A DNA stretch of 53,559 nucleotides from Haplosporangium gracile. Lineage: Eukaryota; Mortierellomycota; Mortierellomycetes; Mortierellales; Mortierellaceae. A model generated the notes under the pieces. The model was not told the DNA's origin. It saw nothing but the letters and a program-made list of their open reading frames with translations, and did not search any database. Below, piece after piece: positions 24,401-36,100 of the stretch; within the stretch, counting starts at the first letter, position 1; the number at the start of each line of letters is the position of its first letter. The DNA is taken from assembly GCA_015499985.1 (NCBI GenBank), contig JAAAUF010000171.1, forward strand, positions 1,839 to 55,397, given 5' to 3'. Made by a program: the position numbers and the translations under genes.

Positions 24401-25199
24401 AATGCAAGGTCCATCAACGAGCGCCCATTGATTAAGAGAATGAGTGGGGCCAGAACACACCTTGACTTGGCCTGACCTGGATGGGTGTCCTTCAGTTCTC
24501 GACAGTCGACATACAGAAACAGAGCAAAGGGAATGGAGTGGATCTCGTCAATACAGTAGATCCGATCTGTCACATCGAGATGTGTGGCTTACTTGCGATG
24601 CAGCAATGGATTCATAAGCAATGGTTGGGGTTGAGCAAGCCACTTTGTTCGCTCTCACTTTGTCCACAGGTAGGCGTTGGCCTGAGGGTGAGAGAAGAAT
24701 GACCTATGGTTGCCTCGCGTCCAATTGAAGCGCACGCTGCTTGTTTACTAGTAAATTAACAACTCCCCCCCCCCGACCTATTGTGCGCCGTCTGTACCTC
24801 CTGCAGCTGTGTATGTTGTGTTATGTGTTGTGTTTGTGTGAGGGAGGGAGGGAATGCATGTTTGTGTTTGTGCGAAAGCAAGGGCAATGTCACACATGGA
24901 GTTGAAGGATGCCCATGGGAGCATTCATTGCATGCATGACAACAGCAATTTTTTTGATGGTATTATTTGGTGTTTATTATGGTACAGGGGTTCAAAAAAA
25001 AGGTAGTATGTGTAAGAGTAGAGAATTGTGGAGTGTGTTTGAGTTGTGTGAGCTAGCAAGAGGGAGAAGGGAAGATAAGAAAGAGGGAATAGTATGCACA
25101 AAATAGCTAGAAAAGTAAGAGGGAGATGTAACGTGTAGGAAGTAGAAGTAGAACACACTACGCTAGGAAGAAAGTACAACGCGTAAGGGTTCAAGAAAT
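21424..25199. other. Intergenic region upstream of the KRE9-like gene, no gene seen
   Basis: A 3.8 kb spacer. The part next to the KRE9-like start is GA-rich, and an ATTC tetramer tract lies at about 22876-22895. Open frames such as those around 23051-23695 and 23969-24382 show no domain and no coherent splice partners. It must hold the KRE9-like promoter and the 3' UTR of the rhodanese gene. Confidence 0.5.
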
Positions 25200-26592
25200 T
25201 TACTTCTTGGCCTTGGCCTCGTAGTCGAGCCAGCTCCCAGAGTAGTTGCGGGCGCCGTTGTATCCGAGCTGTCTGGCCAGGTCAAACGCCAACCCTGAGC
25301 GTCTTCCTGATCTGCAGTAGAAGATCACCTCGTCGTCCTTTCCGAACTTCTTGAATCCTGTTTGGTGGTAGTTTTATATAAATATAAAATAAGGGGGTTA
25401 GCTGTAAGATTCTGATAAAAGTGTTTGTTGTGTAGAATGGTAGATAGAAGATAGCAGGAGGTGCTGAGAGTACAATGAGGAAATGTCCGACGGTGTGTCC
25501 GCCACTGTCCAGTGTTGACCATCCAATTCCGCTTCGTCAAGTCCGTAGGAATGAACTACACATATCCTTCTCACAGAAGGAAGAAGGAGTGTCCTCATCT
25601 GGCGTCATCAGCAGTTGGATCTCCTCTCTCCATTCTCAATCCATCCTCCGACAGTGACTCACTGGCATGTTCTCCGTACCGCTCCTCGTCCTTGCAACCG
25701 TACACAAAGTCACAAACGCAATGGCTACACTGTACAGTATCTCACTCCTTTTTGGTAGTCCGCTCAGCTCTCCTGGTTCACCCCCACACTGACGGCACTT
25801 CCTTTTTAGTGATGTCCCCTTGATCCCTCTCCAATTCTGCTTTTCTTCCTTCGCTTATTGAACTCAAATTGTAGCCAATTATTCTCCCACTGAGTAAAGT
25901 TCCTGACTGAGGGTGGGCGGGTGAGTGTAATGTTGATCATGCGAGTGTAATTCCTGTGGGTCCAGAGTATGTGTCCCAGAGGTATCGAACTGTCTACTAA
26001 GTGTTGTTGTGTTTGCATCCAAAAGTTTGTTTGTTCCAGTGGCTGATCGTTTCAAGTGTCTTGATGAATTGAGATCGTAGTAGCAGTAGAAGAGAGATGA
26101 CAAGAAGTGACACTCACCAAAGCGAGCCTCAAACTCCTTGTCGGGCAAAGCAAGGGCCTCCTGGATGTTGGCCAAGGGAACGTGATGCGAGGTAGGGATG
26201 ACACCCTGCGCAACCTCACCAGGTTCACGGACATCGATCAACAATACGTTCTAGTTATCACGCCATTGAGATTGCAAATGAGAAAATATGTGTGAGTTCG
26301 CGGGCCCTTTTTGCTTGTTTCTCAGGGGTCGACGTGGTCGAGTAGTCGTCTTTTCTCTTTTCTCAAGGATCAATTGAGCACTAAGGAAAGAAGACCAAGA
26401 GAGCAGGTGAAAAAAGGGTACCTTGTTGTCTTGGTGGATGAGGGTATCGATTTCCTCGTAGGTGACGAGATCGGGCTTGGAGACCTTAGACGCAAACTGT
26501 GCTTGACGGATAGTGGCAGCCATGGAGCGAGGGGCAAACTGACGCGAGGTCTGGTAAAGAGCGGGGATTGCGAGAGAGGTAAAAGAAGGCAT
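25200..26592 (-). CDS. Single-domain rhodanese (thiosulfate sulfurtransferase-like), 153 aa
   Basis: Three exons on the minus strand: 26592-26422, 26250-26118, 25357-25200; phases agree and the sum is 154 codons. Residues 1-35 are rich in Arg, Ser and Ala without acidic residues, typical of a mitochondrial import signal. The rhodanese domain follows: VTYEEIDTLI, LLIDVREPGEV, IPTSHHVPLANI, and the active-site loop YCRSGRRS with the persulfide-forming Cys116, ending in LDYEAKAKK. The length and single domain match mitochondrial thiosulfate sulfurtransferases and heat-shock-protein-67B2-like proteins. These move sulfane sulfur, for example in sulfide detoxification or cysteine catabolism; the actual donor and acceptor cannot be told from sequence. 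The second intron is long (760 nt). Confidence 0.88.
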
Positions 26593-27270
26593 TGTGGTGT
26601 GTATGTGTGTTTTTTATAAAGAATGGAAGAGGGAGAGAGGTGATGGAAAGGATGGAAACAATTGAATGGAAGTGTGTGTATATGTGTATATATGTGTGGA
26701 AACAAACAAACAAAGGAAAAAAGTGAGCAGCTTGCAAAGGTATGGGCAAATTCCACAGCTTTTATAGCTCAGATCACGGCCTGATGGCGCCATCGAGGAA
26801 CAGTCACTTGTACCGAATCCTAGTGGCTATGGACAGCATTATTGCGCACTGGAGCATTTCCAACCCCCGACGCGTGAGTCTGGGAAAGAAGCGGGAGAAG
26901 GAACGAAAAAGAATCATCTTGACTTTCACTCAAACGCCCCACTCACAACCCGCCCTGTAGACGACATATTTCCTCATACCTTCGCAACTTGCAGATGTTT
27001 GATGAGTGAGTAAGCACACGCGTGCCTGGGGACGTCAACTATGGCGTTGATTATTGGCCAGAGTGTATGTTTTTTTCTCTCTCCTTCTGTCCCTCTCAGC
27101 ATCCATACTCCCTACATTGTGCTGGGGTGTTCTTTACGGATAAGCGCGATCTGAGTACGAGAGCGCCCTTTTCGATTTACAAACACAAGCACTCACGCGA
27201 GTACATCAAATATGCTGCTGTGTATCTGATTATTATTTCTTCATAATAGTTTTCTAGACAAACCAGGGAT
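26593..27270. other. Spacer between the rhodanese promoter and the PEX3 3' end
   Basis: Both neighbours are on the minus strand, so this 678 bp stretch contains the rhodanese promoter and the PEX3 3' UTR and terminator. GT/TA alternating sequence near 26672-26700 forms a short microsatellite. No gene is seen. Confidence 0.55.
26759..26766 (-). promoter_or_regulatory. Candidate TATA box of the rhodanese gene
   Basis: TATAAAAG read on the minus strand, about 167 bp before the rhodanese ATG. A second TATAAAA at 26612-26619 lies only about 20 bp from the ATG, too close to be the main element. Confidence 0.4.
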
Positions 27271-29300
27271 CTAGGGAATGGTAAGCTGTTCACTGAAAGA
27301 AGAATACACAATCGCCGAGAACGCCTGCAGCTCCTTGACCATCGCCAAACTCTCGACATACTCATTAGGAACACCATTGATAATCAAATGCACCTGTCTC
27401 GCAACCAGGGGCAACAACGACACCAAAGACACAGCGCGATCCATATCCTCATCGTCCTCAATCTCGGCAATCACAGCGCTGTTTCCGGATTGGGGTGGCA
27501 AGAGGAGGAAAGGGTTGAAGGTAGGTTGGAGGGCGAGGTTGAAGCGGGAAAAAGTGGTGGCCAAGGTCGAGCTGAGGACGGTGGTGAAATCGGCGCTGTC
27601 AATGAAGTCGCGAGTCTCGTCCAGCAAGTTGCGAAGCACTGGGTCTACCACCAGATCGAACTCGTCTACGCCACCAGCACGCAGCACCTCACGCTCGTCC
27701 GATGTCTCATCAGGCAACATGTACTCGCGCATGCTGCAAAAAAAAAAAATGTAGAAAAAAGAAGATAGGAGAGTGTGGTTAGAACTGGGGGAAGATTGAC
27801 GGCGTAATGTCGTAAACAGTCAGCAAAACATGAAAGAGAGTAAAGATGCTTACTTGACTGGGATGCGCTCGCCTTCCATATCCTCGGTGTACTCGAGACG
27901 GGAACGGATCTCTCCGAGGAGGTCAGAAAAGTCTTGGGAAGTAAAAGTCTTTTTCAACGAGACACTATAGCGCAGGAAAAATAGCCGTTAACAAACTGTA
28001 TCTCAAACAAGACCAACATGTACATAGATCACATCCAAATGCAACAAAGAAAACATTCAGCTTACCCGCCAATAACTTCCTCGACGACATCGCGAACCTT
28101 CTCGCTCCAGCGGCGCCAACCTTCGTGCAAGAGCCAGTAGCTGAATGTAAGATACTTCTTCTCTGTCTGAAAATCCAGTTGACCTGCGGTTGATGACAAC
28201 GACCCCTTGACTGCAGGCGATTCCACACGATAAGACGCATCGGTGGTGTTGGAGAGAGCAATCACCGAGGAGACATAGGTGAAGCGGCCGAGAAGGTTGA
28301 GCTGCACTTGTGTCAGCAGCGTCAGGAAGGTCAAAGAGTAGAGCGCCGTGACAGTACGGGTGAAGCTCATGACCTTGAGTTCGTGCCAGAGCTCCAGCTT
28401 GGTCTTGCGCTCAATAGCTGCAGCCGCTTCATCCTTGACAACGATCTGAGGTCCAGCCGCGACGGGAGTAGTCTCTATGTTTGTAGCAATAGCCTCCTGT
28501 GATTCTGGCTTGACAGGTTTCTGGTCCTGGGTTGTCGCCGTAGTCTCGTCCTTGTCAGCCTCGGATACCGTGCTGCTGGGTTGTGTAGACTGGTTGCTGT
28601 CTTCATTGGTGTCTAAAGAAGCTGTAGAGTCCGTGCTATCCTCCTTGGCGTGTCCCTCCGTATCATCAGTACTGGTAGTAGCAGCCTCCTGATCATTCTT
28701 GACCTTCTCTGACTCGCCTTCCTCCTCCTTGTTCTCTGCTGAACCCTCTTGCTCCTGTTTGTTTTCATCCTGTTCTGGCTTAGGTGGGAGAATCATAGAG
28801 CTGTCGGGAGTGGGTACCGGGGTCGATCGCTGGGACCGGGTCTGCTGCAATTTGGCGGTGATCAATTCGACATTGAGTTCGTGCAGGAGCTGGTCGCCGA
28901 GGGTCGGAAGGAGCGAGAGTACTGTGAACACACAATCCTGCTGGTTCTGCTCGAACCGACGCTTCATGCTATTTGTTCAATTTATACGTGTGGTTAGTTT
29001 GTGGATGTTCAAATTGAAAAAGGAAGCTGAGCTTGCCGGCAGGCTTCTTTTTCGTTTAGGCACAAGTGACTCAACCGGGTTGTACACAACAGCAAACAGT
29101 TCGGTCCGGACTTGGAATGGCAAAGGAAAGTGTAAGACTTACTTCTCTTTGGCAGTACGCTCAGAGGCGCTCTTTTCGTGGAACTCGATCAGTTTGCTCT
29201 TGGCGTACTTGCCCATCATGTAGATGCCTCCGGTGAGTCCGGCGGTGATGACCAGACCCTTGCGGTGTCTTTTGGCGAATCCTTGGACTGCTGAGAGCAT
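27271..29300 (-). CDS. PEX3: Peroxin-3, peroxisomal membrane biogenesis factor, 544 aa
   Basis: Four exons: 29300-29143, 28968-28066, 27964-27854, 27733-27271, with consistent phases. PEX3 sits in the peroxisomal (and ER) membrane by its N-terminus and docks PEX19 with its membrane-protein cargo. Residues 10-33 carry a basic RHRK stretch followed by a short hydrophobic segment (GLVITAGLTGGIYMMG). The family signature QNQQDCVFTVLSLLPTLGDQ lies near residues 60-79, and KLELWHELKVMSFTRTV...LLTQVQLNLLGRFTY after about 243 matches the conserved PEX3 middle. Between them is an insertion of about 140 residues (96-238), acidic and rich in Glu, Asp, Ser and Thr, that human and yeast PEX3 lack; it explains the extra length against the usual 370-440 aa. 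It is divergent from the Rab geranylgeranyltransferase gene. Confidence 0.9.
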
Positions 29301-29389
29301 GGTTGATCCTTTTGTGTATTTTGTCGGGGTTGGCGTCGAGAGGAGGGAGAAAGGAAGAAGGAAGAAGGAAAGGAGTGAGAGAGAAAGGG

Positions 29390-29590
29390 AGAAAGAGTGA
29401 GAGAGTGAGAGAGTGAGAGAGTGAGAGAGTGAGAGAGANNNNNNNNNNNNNNNNNNNNNNNNNNNNNNNNNNNNNNNNNNNNNNNNNNNNNNNNNNNNNN
29501 NNNNNNNNNNNNNNNNNNNNNNNNNNNNNNNNNNNGTGAGAGAGTGAGAGAGTGAGAGAGTGAGAGAATGGGAGAATGAGAGAGTAGAAG
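29390..29590 (+). repeat. (GTGAGA)n hexamer array spanning an assembly gap
   Basis: GTGAGA/GAGAGT units are repeated almost without variation on both sides of the N run, with degenerate units at the edges. The true array is probably longer or shorter than the gap suggests. It lies about 90 bp upstream of the PEX3 start codon. Confidence 0.85.
29439..29535. other. Assembly gap (97 N) inside the hexamer array
   Basis: A run of 97 Ns flanked on both sides by the same GTGAGA repeat, so the gap almost certainly reflects an unresolved tandem repeat. Confidence 0.95.
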
Positions 29591-30012
29591 GGTAAAGAAG
29601 AAGTACGAGGTTGTATATGTGGCCTTCACTTTACTGCAACCAACTGTCGTTCTCTGTGCTCCTTGGTCGCTTCTCTTTCTTCTCCCTTTTGTTGGTTGAG
29701 CGATCGTTTTTCAGTAGACATAGCAATGGATGCACGTGAGAATAGCATACAGTGCACAACCCTCCCTAACTGAACAGAGTCGCCCTCATATTCGCACATA
29801 TATACGCAATTACAGAGGGCATTTTTTATCATTTTTTGTCGTGGGCAAATCGCAGCAGCCAGAGTACAAAAAGATGGCTGCCTCACTCGACAGACAGACG
29901 AACACACCTCTTCCCTCTTTCCCACATTCACATAAAGTCATCTCTCTTTTCTTCTCTTTCGCCACCAATACTCCAACTCTTCTTACTCCTCACTCACAAC
30001 AACAAGCATACA

Positions 30013-33001
30013 ATGGTACGCAACTTCACTCCTGCATGACAAACATGACAAACCCTTTCTTTCATCTTTTTTCACTTTTGCATGCTACCACCCTATACTG
30101 ACTCGTATACTTGCGTCCCTTATAGGAAAGTCGCCACGGAAGAAAGAAGGAACAGGCAGAATCGCCAGAGGCGCTCAAGGTCAGGGAAGAGAAGGAAGCT
30201 GTCCTCGTACGCGAATACCTCGCCCTCAAGGATTCTCTCAAAGAGCTGGTAAGCTATGTAGCTTTGTCAATCGCTGCCTCGTTTTTACTACCAACAAATC
30301 TGGAAACTGACCATTAGGCATACACAAATTGCTCTTACTTCTTCATCGCTCAATCTACGATTATTCCAGGTCGAATCGAACAAACGCGACAATGACGCGC
30401 TCAAAGTCACAACGGCACTGCTCCGCAAGAGCCCTGACTACTATACTATCTGGAACGTGAGGCGAACCATCCTCAAGGAAGGGTTCCTCGACAACGCGTA
30501 CGTTCAAACTACGCCTGGTGGATTACTGTCGACACTCTTGAGTTACCATCATTCACTGATATGTTGTTCTGTTACAACTTGCCCCCGAGTAGCGATGACG
30601 AGACAGCCAACAAGATCTACACTGACGAGCTCGAGTTTGTGCAAGAGAACCTCAAGCTGAACCCAAAGTCATACTGGATGTGGAACCACCGCCGTTGGTG
30701 TCTCGAGAGCATGAGCCAGCCCCGCTGGGACAAGGAGCTCGCCATGGTCGGCAAGTTCCTCGAGATGGATGCTCGCAACTGTAAGTTTTGTTGCTTCCGT
30801 CGCTTGCTGGTTGGTTATCGTGGGAGTTCCGTCTGTCGTGCTTGCGAGTACTGCACTGGCCTAGTCTGGAACGAGTGATGTCATTTTGATATGGGTGAAA
30901 ATGGGCCTCCTTTTTGGTTTGCCAATCCGCTTGGCGCTAACGAATCACCCCCCTTTGCATGCCGTTCTTGACCCTTATCTCCCAACTCTACTTTTTATAC
31001 TGATATTCTAGTTCACGGATGGGACTACAGGAGATACATCATCCGACAGCTCGACTTGAAGGACAAGGAGGCAAAGGACAAGGTTCTTGACCGAGCACAG
31101 TCTGAGTTTGACTTTACCACCACAAAGATCCACCAAAACTTTTCCAACTACTCTGCATGGCACAACAGGAGCACGCTGCTCGGCAAGATAGCAGAAGATT
31201 TGTCAACAGAGGAGCGGGAGGCTATTGTCGACAATGAGTTTGACCTTGTCAAGAATGCCATCTATACCGACCCCGAGGACCAAAGCGCATGGCTCTATGA
31301 GCTCTGGCTCATCGGACGAGGTATGGCTCTTTTAAAAGTAGGATACGTGGCGAATATTTACAAGGCGCAATTGTCTAACACTGATCTTCCCAAAACAATA
31401 GAGGAGAGGAATATCTCGATTCTGGGCGCAAATGTGATCTCGTTCCACCCTCTGGAGATTGTTGTAGCGTTCGACGAGACGATCGAGATGCGCAACCCCT
31501 TCACAGTGTCTACTCGCGTCGAACATGTTGCTATTCCACTCGAGGGAGAATGGAAGGCTACAGGATCAGATTCGGAGCTCGGCAGTGTGTGGATCTTCCA
31601 GCAGACTCCAGGGGCTGTGTATGGCCCTACAGTCGAGGTTGTCATCTTTTCGGATGATGTCTGTGCGGTACGAGCAGGATCAAAGCTCCCAGCAGCCGTG
31701 TGCTACGAACTCGAGACATTGAATCAGAATCTGGAGGACATCTCGGGACGCCTGGGAAGATTGGTGATTGGACAGAACCTCATGTACGATGTGGCCAAGC
31801 GTATTGGGCCTGTCACTAGGCCCGATGGTACTCTGGAGACACAGGTGGTGAATCCCAGGCACCGAGTGACATCGTTGACGGAATCAGACTCGCTCGACGA
31901 CAGGGTTGCGCTGCTGAAGCGAGAAATCTCGGCTGTCCGCGAACTGGTTGAATTAGAGCCCGACTGCAAATGTAAGATATTTCTCGGTTTTCAGTGCATA
32001 AATGTTAATTGGTATCACCACATGCTTTTTGGTGGATATGAAAGTGTCTATACTATTTATTTCATGATAAGCGGTGCTAATACCATGTGCCATGACATAA
32101 CTGAATCAAACAGGGCCAATTCAGATCCTGTCAACGCTGTTGTCCGAGTTGCGCAAGACAATCAGCATCCACTCGACGCAGGCCAAGGTCATTGACGACG
32201 AATGCATCGAACTCCAAGAGAAGCTCATCACCATCGACCCATTGCGCCAGGAGCGGTACGAAGACCGCCGTAAGTCACATTTCCATGCGTTAGAGCATTG
32301 GTTGTAATCTCTTTATCCAAAATCTCATTATTTACCGTTTATTTTGATGTGAACTACACACAATAGGCACACAGCTGGTATTTGACCGTGAGACGTTGTC
32401 GATTATTCAGGACTTGAAGCGGTTCCCAGAGATTGAATTTGCAGCCGAACAGCCAAGCAGTCTGGACCTCTCGATGCGCGGATTGACCCATATTCCCATC
32501 TCGTCGTACCTGCTGCACCTCCACACGCTCAACCTAGACTCAAACTCGATCACATCAACCCGCTTCCTGCGCAACCTACTTAACGTCCGCCGTGTCAACC
32601 TGTCCAACAATCTGATTGAGCGGCTCGAGGGACTGCAGCATGCACCTAGTCTCGAGTTCTTGACACTCGAGAACAACATGATTGCCAAATGGGAGGATGT
32701 GGTCGCAGGGTTTGTATTCTGGGGTGAAGGCAAGCTCGGCCGTACGGGCGGACATGTCAAGGTTCTGTTGGGCAACAACCCTGTGGTTGTGAACGAAGGT
32801 GGCGAGTATGTCCTTGAGAAACGGTGGGAAGATGTTGGAGAGGTTGGTGTCGAAATCCAATGGCAGTCTGAGGAGCTTCGTCTGGCCGAGGAAGCGCTCT
32901 TGGCGGCTGGGGAGGAAGTTGGTACAGGAAACATAGTTGTGGATGGCATTCGGCGTGTCAGCACGACGGTTGTTGAGTTTGCTGCCGGAATTGCACATTA
33001 A
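30013..33001 (+). CDS. BET4: Rab geranylgeranyltransferase alpha subunit with Ig-like and LRR domains, 703 aa
   Basis: Eight exons: 30013-30015, 30126-30248, 30370-30497, 30593-30780, 31012-31320, 31402-31971, 32114-32269, 32367-33001. This is the alpha subunit of the enzyme that attaches two geranylgeranyl groups to Rab GTPases presented by REP. The N-terminus MESRHGRKK fits the family start (HGR), and helical PPTA repeats follow (DYYTIWNVRR, SYWMWNHRRWCLE, HGWDYRRYIIRQL, NYSAWHNRS, DQSAWLYELWL). Residues about 255-350 form an Ig-like insert, and about 515-620 hold leucine-rich repeats (LDLSMRGLTHIP, LHTLNLDSNSI, VRRVNLSNNLI, LEFLTLENNMI). Animals and plants keep the repeats, and animals the Ig-like insert; S. 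cerevisiae Bet4 (about 327 aa) lacks both. The first coding exon is the ATG alone; that placement gives the conserved N-terminus, but transcript data would be needed to fix it. Confidence 0.9.
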
Positions 33002-33188
33002 TACATTACTACAACAGATACCGCCCCCTCCTGTCTGCATCATTTGACTGGTTACGTGTTCATGAAAATGAATGGATTAAAATATTATTATTATCATACA
33101 GTTGCTGTTATGAAGAAAGCCTCAAAAAAACGACTTCCCTCCACTATCTCTCGTTCGGATCTTTGTACATTACTAAACAAGTCTCGTT

Positions 33189-36100
33189 TTACTTGCGCTC
33201 CTTGAGACGCAAGCTGACAATGGCCCAGAAGGCGGCGATGAAGAGGACGTTGTAGCCGATCAAGAAGATCATGTTCTTCCAGAACCCAGTCAGATCGAAA
33301 CCAAACAGCTTCTGAAGAATCAACGAGCCGGGAACGTTGAAGGCAACGCCTTGGATGTTATCGATCAGTTGAGTCTTGGCGACCTCGTTGACGGCCAAGG
33401 CCTCGAAACCGTACTTGAACATAGAAAGGTACTGGATCCAAGTGAGAGCCTTGGGGATTTGTTTCGAGTTGATAAGGAAGCCACCGAAGAGCATCATGAA
33501 GAGCATGACGATGGAAGAGGCGAGTGATGCGACTCCGGTGGTACGGACACCGGCAGCAATGACGAGACAGAACATGGCAGTGGCGACGTTGAAGAGGACA
33601 AGGATCAATAGGAACTTGAAGAAGGTCTCGACATCGGCGGTGAGACCGATCATAAAGTAGGAGACGGAGCCCATCAAGATGGCTGGGAGGATACGGAGAG
33701 GAATGAGATCGAACAGGAGGGTCGAGAGGATGAAAGGCATGGGTGGGTAGTAGCCATTGGAGCGCTCCTTGACAAAGAGGGTACGGGTATCGGTGAAGGC
33801 TCCAAGAGCAGAGATACTGCTGAAACCAAGAAGAGCCAGCATGAAAAAGAGAGATCCGGCACGGTTCTGGAAACCAGCCAAGTCCATAGGAACATCAAAG
33901 TACAATCCTCCGACAAAGACTCCCAAGACAATGGCGACCGCGAAGTGAAGAATCAACAGGGACTTGTTGCGGATCAAAGTCTGGAAGCTGCGGAGCATGA
34001 TCACACGGAGCTGCGTCAAGAAACTGGTAGGGTAGACAGTCTTTTGCTTCTTCTGCGTGGTCGAATCCGAGAGCGAGGCGGTCGACGAGCCCGAGGAGCC
34101 CATCTCCTCCATCCGGACAGAGGTCTCGTACGAGCGGTCATCCGAGGTGCGCGTAATCTCGCTTGTATTGCCGTTGGTGTTAGCACCTCCGCGACGAGAG
34201 ACAATGTTTCCGCCATCCAAGTGAGCTTGGTGTCCCGAGGTCAGTCCATCGGCCTTTTCGGCCTCAGCGTCGTTGTAGCTCTTAGCCTTAGCAACAAGCT
34301 CCTGGTCCATGGCGATATCCAACAGGTAATCGGCAATGTTGTAGTTAGGAGGGCAGATCAAGCCACGGCGTTGGAAGTAGTCGGCAGCTGTGTCTGTAGG
34401 TCCAAAGTAAAGACAAGTTCCTTTGCTGACAACCAAAGTCTGGTCAAACATGTAGAAGATATCTGAGCGGGGCTGATGAATGGTCATGATAACGGTGGTA
34501 GTCTTGCTGGCGGCCAGTTTACAGAGCTGCTTGACAACCATGTGGGCGCTGTAAGAGTCCAGTCCAGAGGTAGGCTCGTCCAAAATCAGGATCGGGGGGC
34601 GGGTAATCAATTCCAGGGCAATCGAGACACGGCGCTTCTCACCTCCAGAGATACCGCGGGCAGTAACGTTTCCAATCTGACGGTCCTTGCAGTGTGTCAA
34701 TCCCAACATCTCAATAACCTCGGCAACACGCTCGTGGACACGGTGGATGGGCATGGCCTCGGGGAGACGAAGCATGGCAGAAAAGAGAACAGCCTCCCAG
34801 ACGGTCTGAGTGGCGGGCAAGGTATCCTCCTGATCGACGAAACCAACAGCGCGACGGATCTCGCTCTCGTGCACCTGCTTTCCGTTCAACAGAATATGCC
34901 CAGAGACCTTGCCGTCCTTGCGCTTGCCGGCCAAAATATCCACCAAAGTCGATTTCCCGGCTCCTGAGGGACCCATGACAGCCAAGACAACACCAGCGGG
35001 AGCCGATCCAGAGATGCCTTTGAGGATTTCGAGTCCGTCCTTGTTGAGAGTGTAGCCGACATTGCGAAACTCAAGCGAGGCGGCCTCGTTGTTGAGAGTA
35101 TAAGGGGTACGACTGAGAACGATCTGGTTTCTCTTGGCGATCGAGCAGACGACAATGAGGAAGAGGACCAAAGCACCAAGGATGCCGAGGCAGACGATGA
35201 CACCAACGGGCATAGTCTTCTTGAGGGAAGTGATCGAAGAGCTCATCTCCGTGGGGTAGACACACTCTCCCAACTTGCAGTTGAGCATCTCAAGACCATC
35301 GGGGAGGAGTCCATCAAGCGCTGCAATTCTGAAGGCGCAAGTCGTACTGTTGTGAGGGCAGCTCAGAGAGAATGGTCCCGTCAGTTGGGGGATGGTCGAT
35401 TTAAGGTCGATTTTGGCGGGGGTTGGGATGCCACCGCACAGCTTTGTGGGACTGGTGATGCAGGTGCACTTGAGCTCAGGGCATTCCCATGTTGTCTTGA
35501 TCTTTCCTTCGAGTTCCGTTGTAGCGACGTTACAGGCGCCAATGTCGCAGAAGAACTGTTCGTTGTTGTCCATCCACAGCTGAGCCTTAATGGTCTTGTT
35601 CTTGACATCCATATCAAGGGACAAGGCGTAATTTCCTGGGAAGAGTGCCGCCAACTGTGGGGTATTGACGTCGCAGGTCATGAAGGCGTTATAAAAGATC
35701 TCGGGGTTCTTGTTGCAGACCATCTTTTCGTCGCCAAACATTGACGGACGCGAAGTATCTGCAGCGCATGCAGCATCTGTCTCGCACACTATCGTATTCA
35801 GGCACGGCCGCAAAAACAAGGGAGTTTGTTGTTTTTAGCCGTTGGGTCACTGCTCAATCACCTCTCAACATTCCTCGGCGCAACGCACACTGCTGCTTTG
35901 TTGTTGCTGTTGTGGTTGCATGTTGGCTTGTAAATAACGATACCCTTTTTTCCGTCACTTACCATTGCAGTTCGCTCCACCAAATCCTTCATCACAGGTT
36001 GTACAAATTGATCCAGATTCAACTGTGGGACGCTGGGAGATCTCCTTGAGTGGCGAACCGCAAGACATAAGACTACAGTCAGGGCTTCCAAAACCTGGCA

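Larger units (their letters stand above)
29301..30012. other. Divergent promoter region of PEX3 and BET4 with a gap
   Basis: The 712 bp between the two start codons holds both promoters. It is dominated on the PEX3 side by a hexamer array interrupted by an N run. The BET4 side (29640-30012) is ordinary mixed sequence. Confidence 0.6.

Noticed and set aside
33945..34466. 173-aa plus-strand open frame opposite the ABC domain
   Set aside because: It is antisense to the ADP1 ABC region, with no domain or start context.
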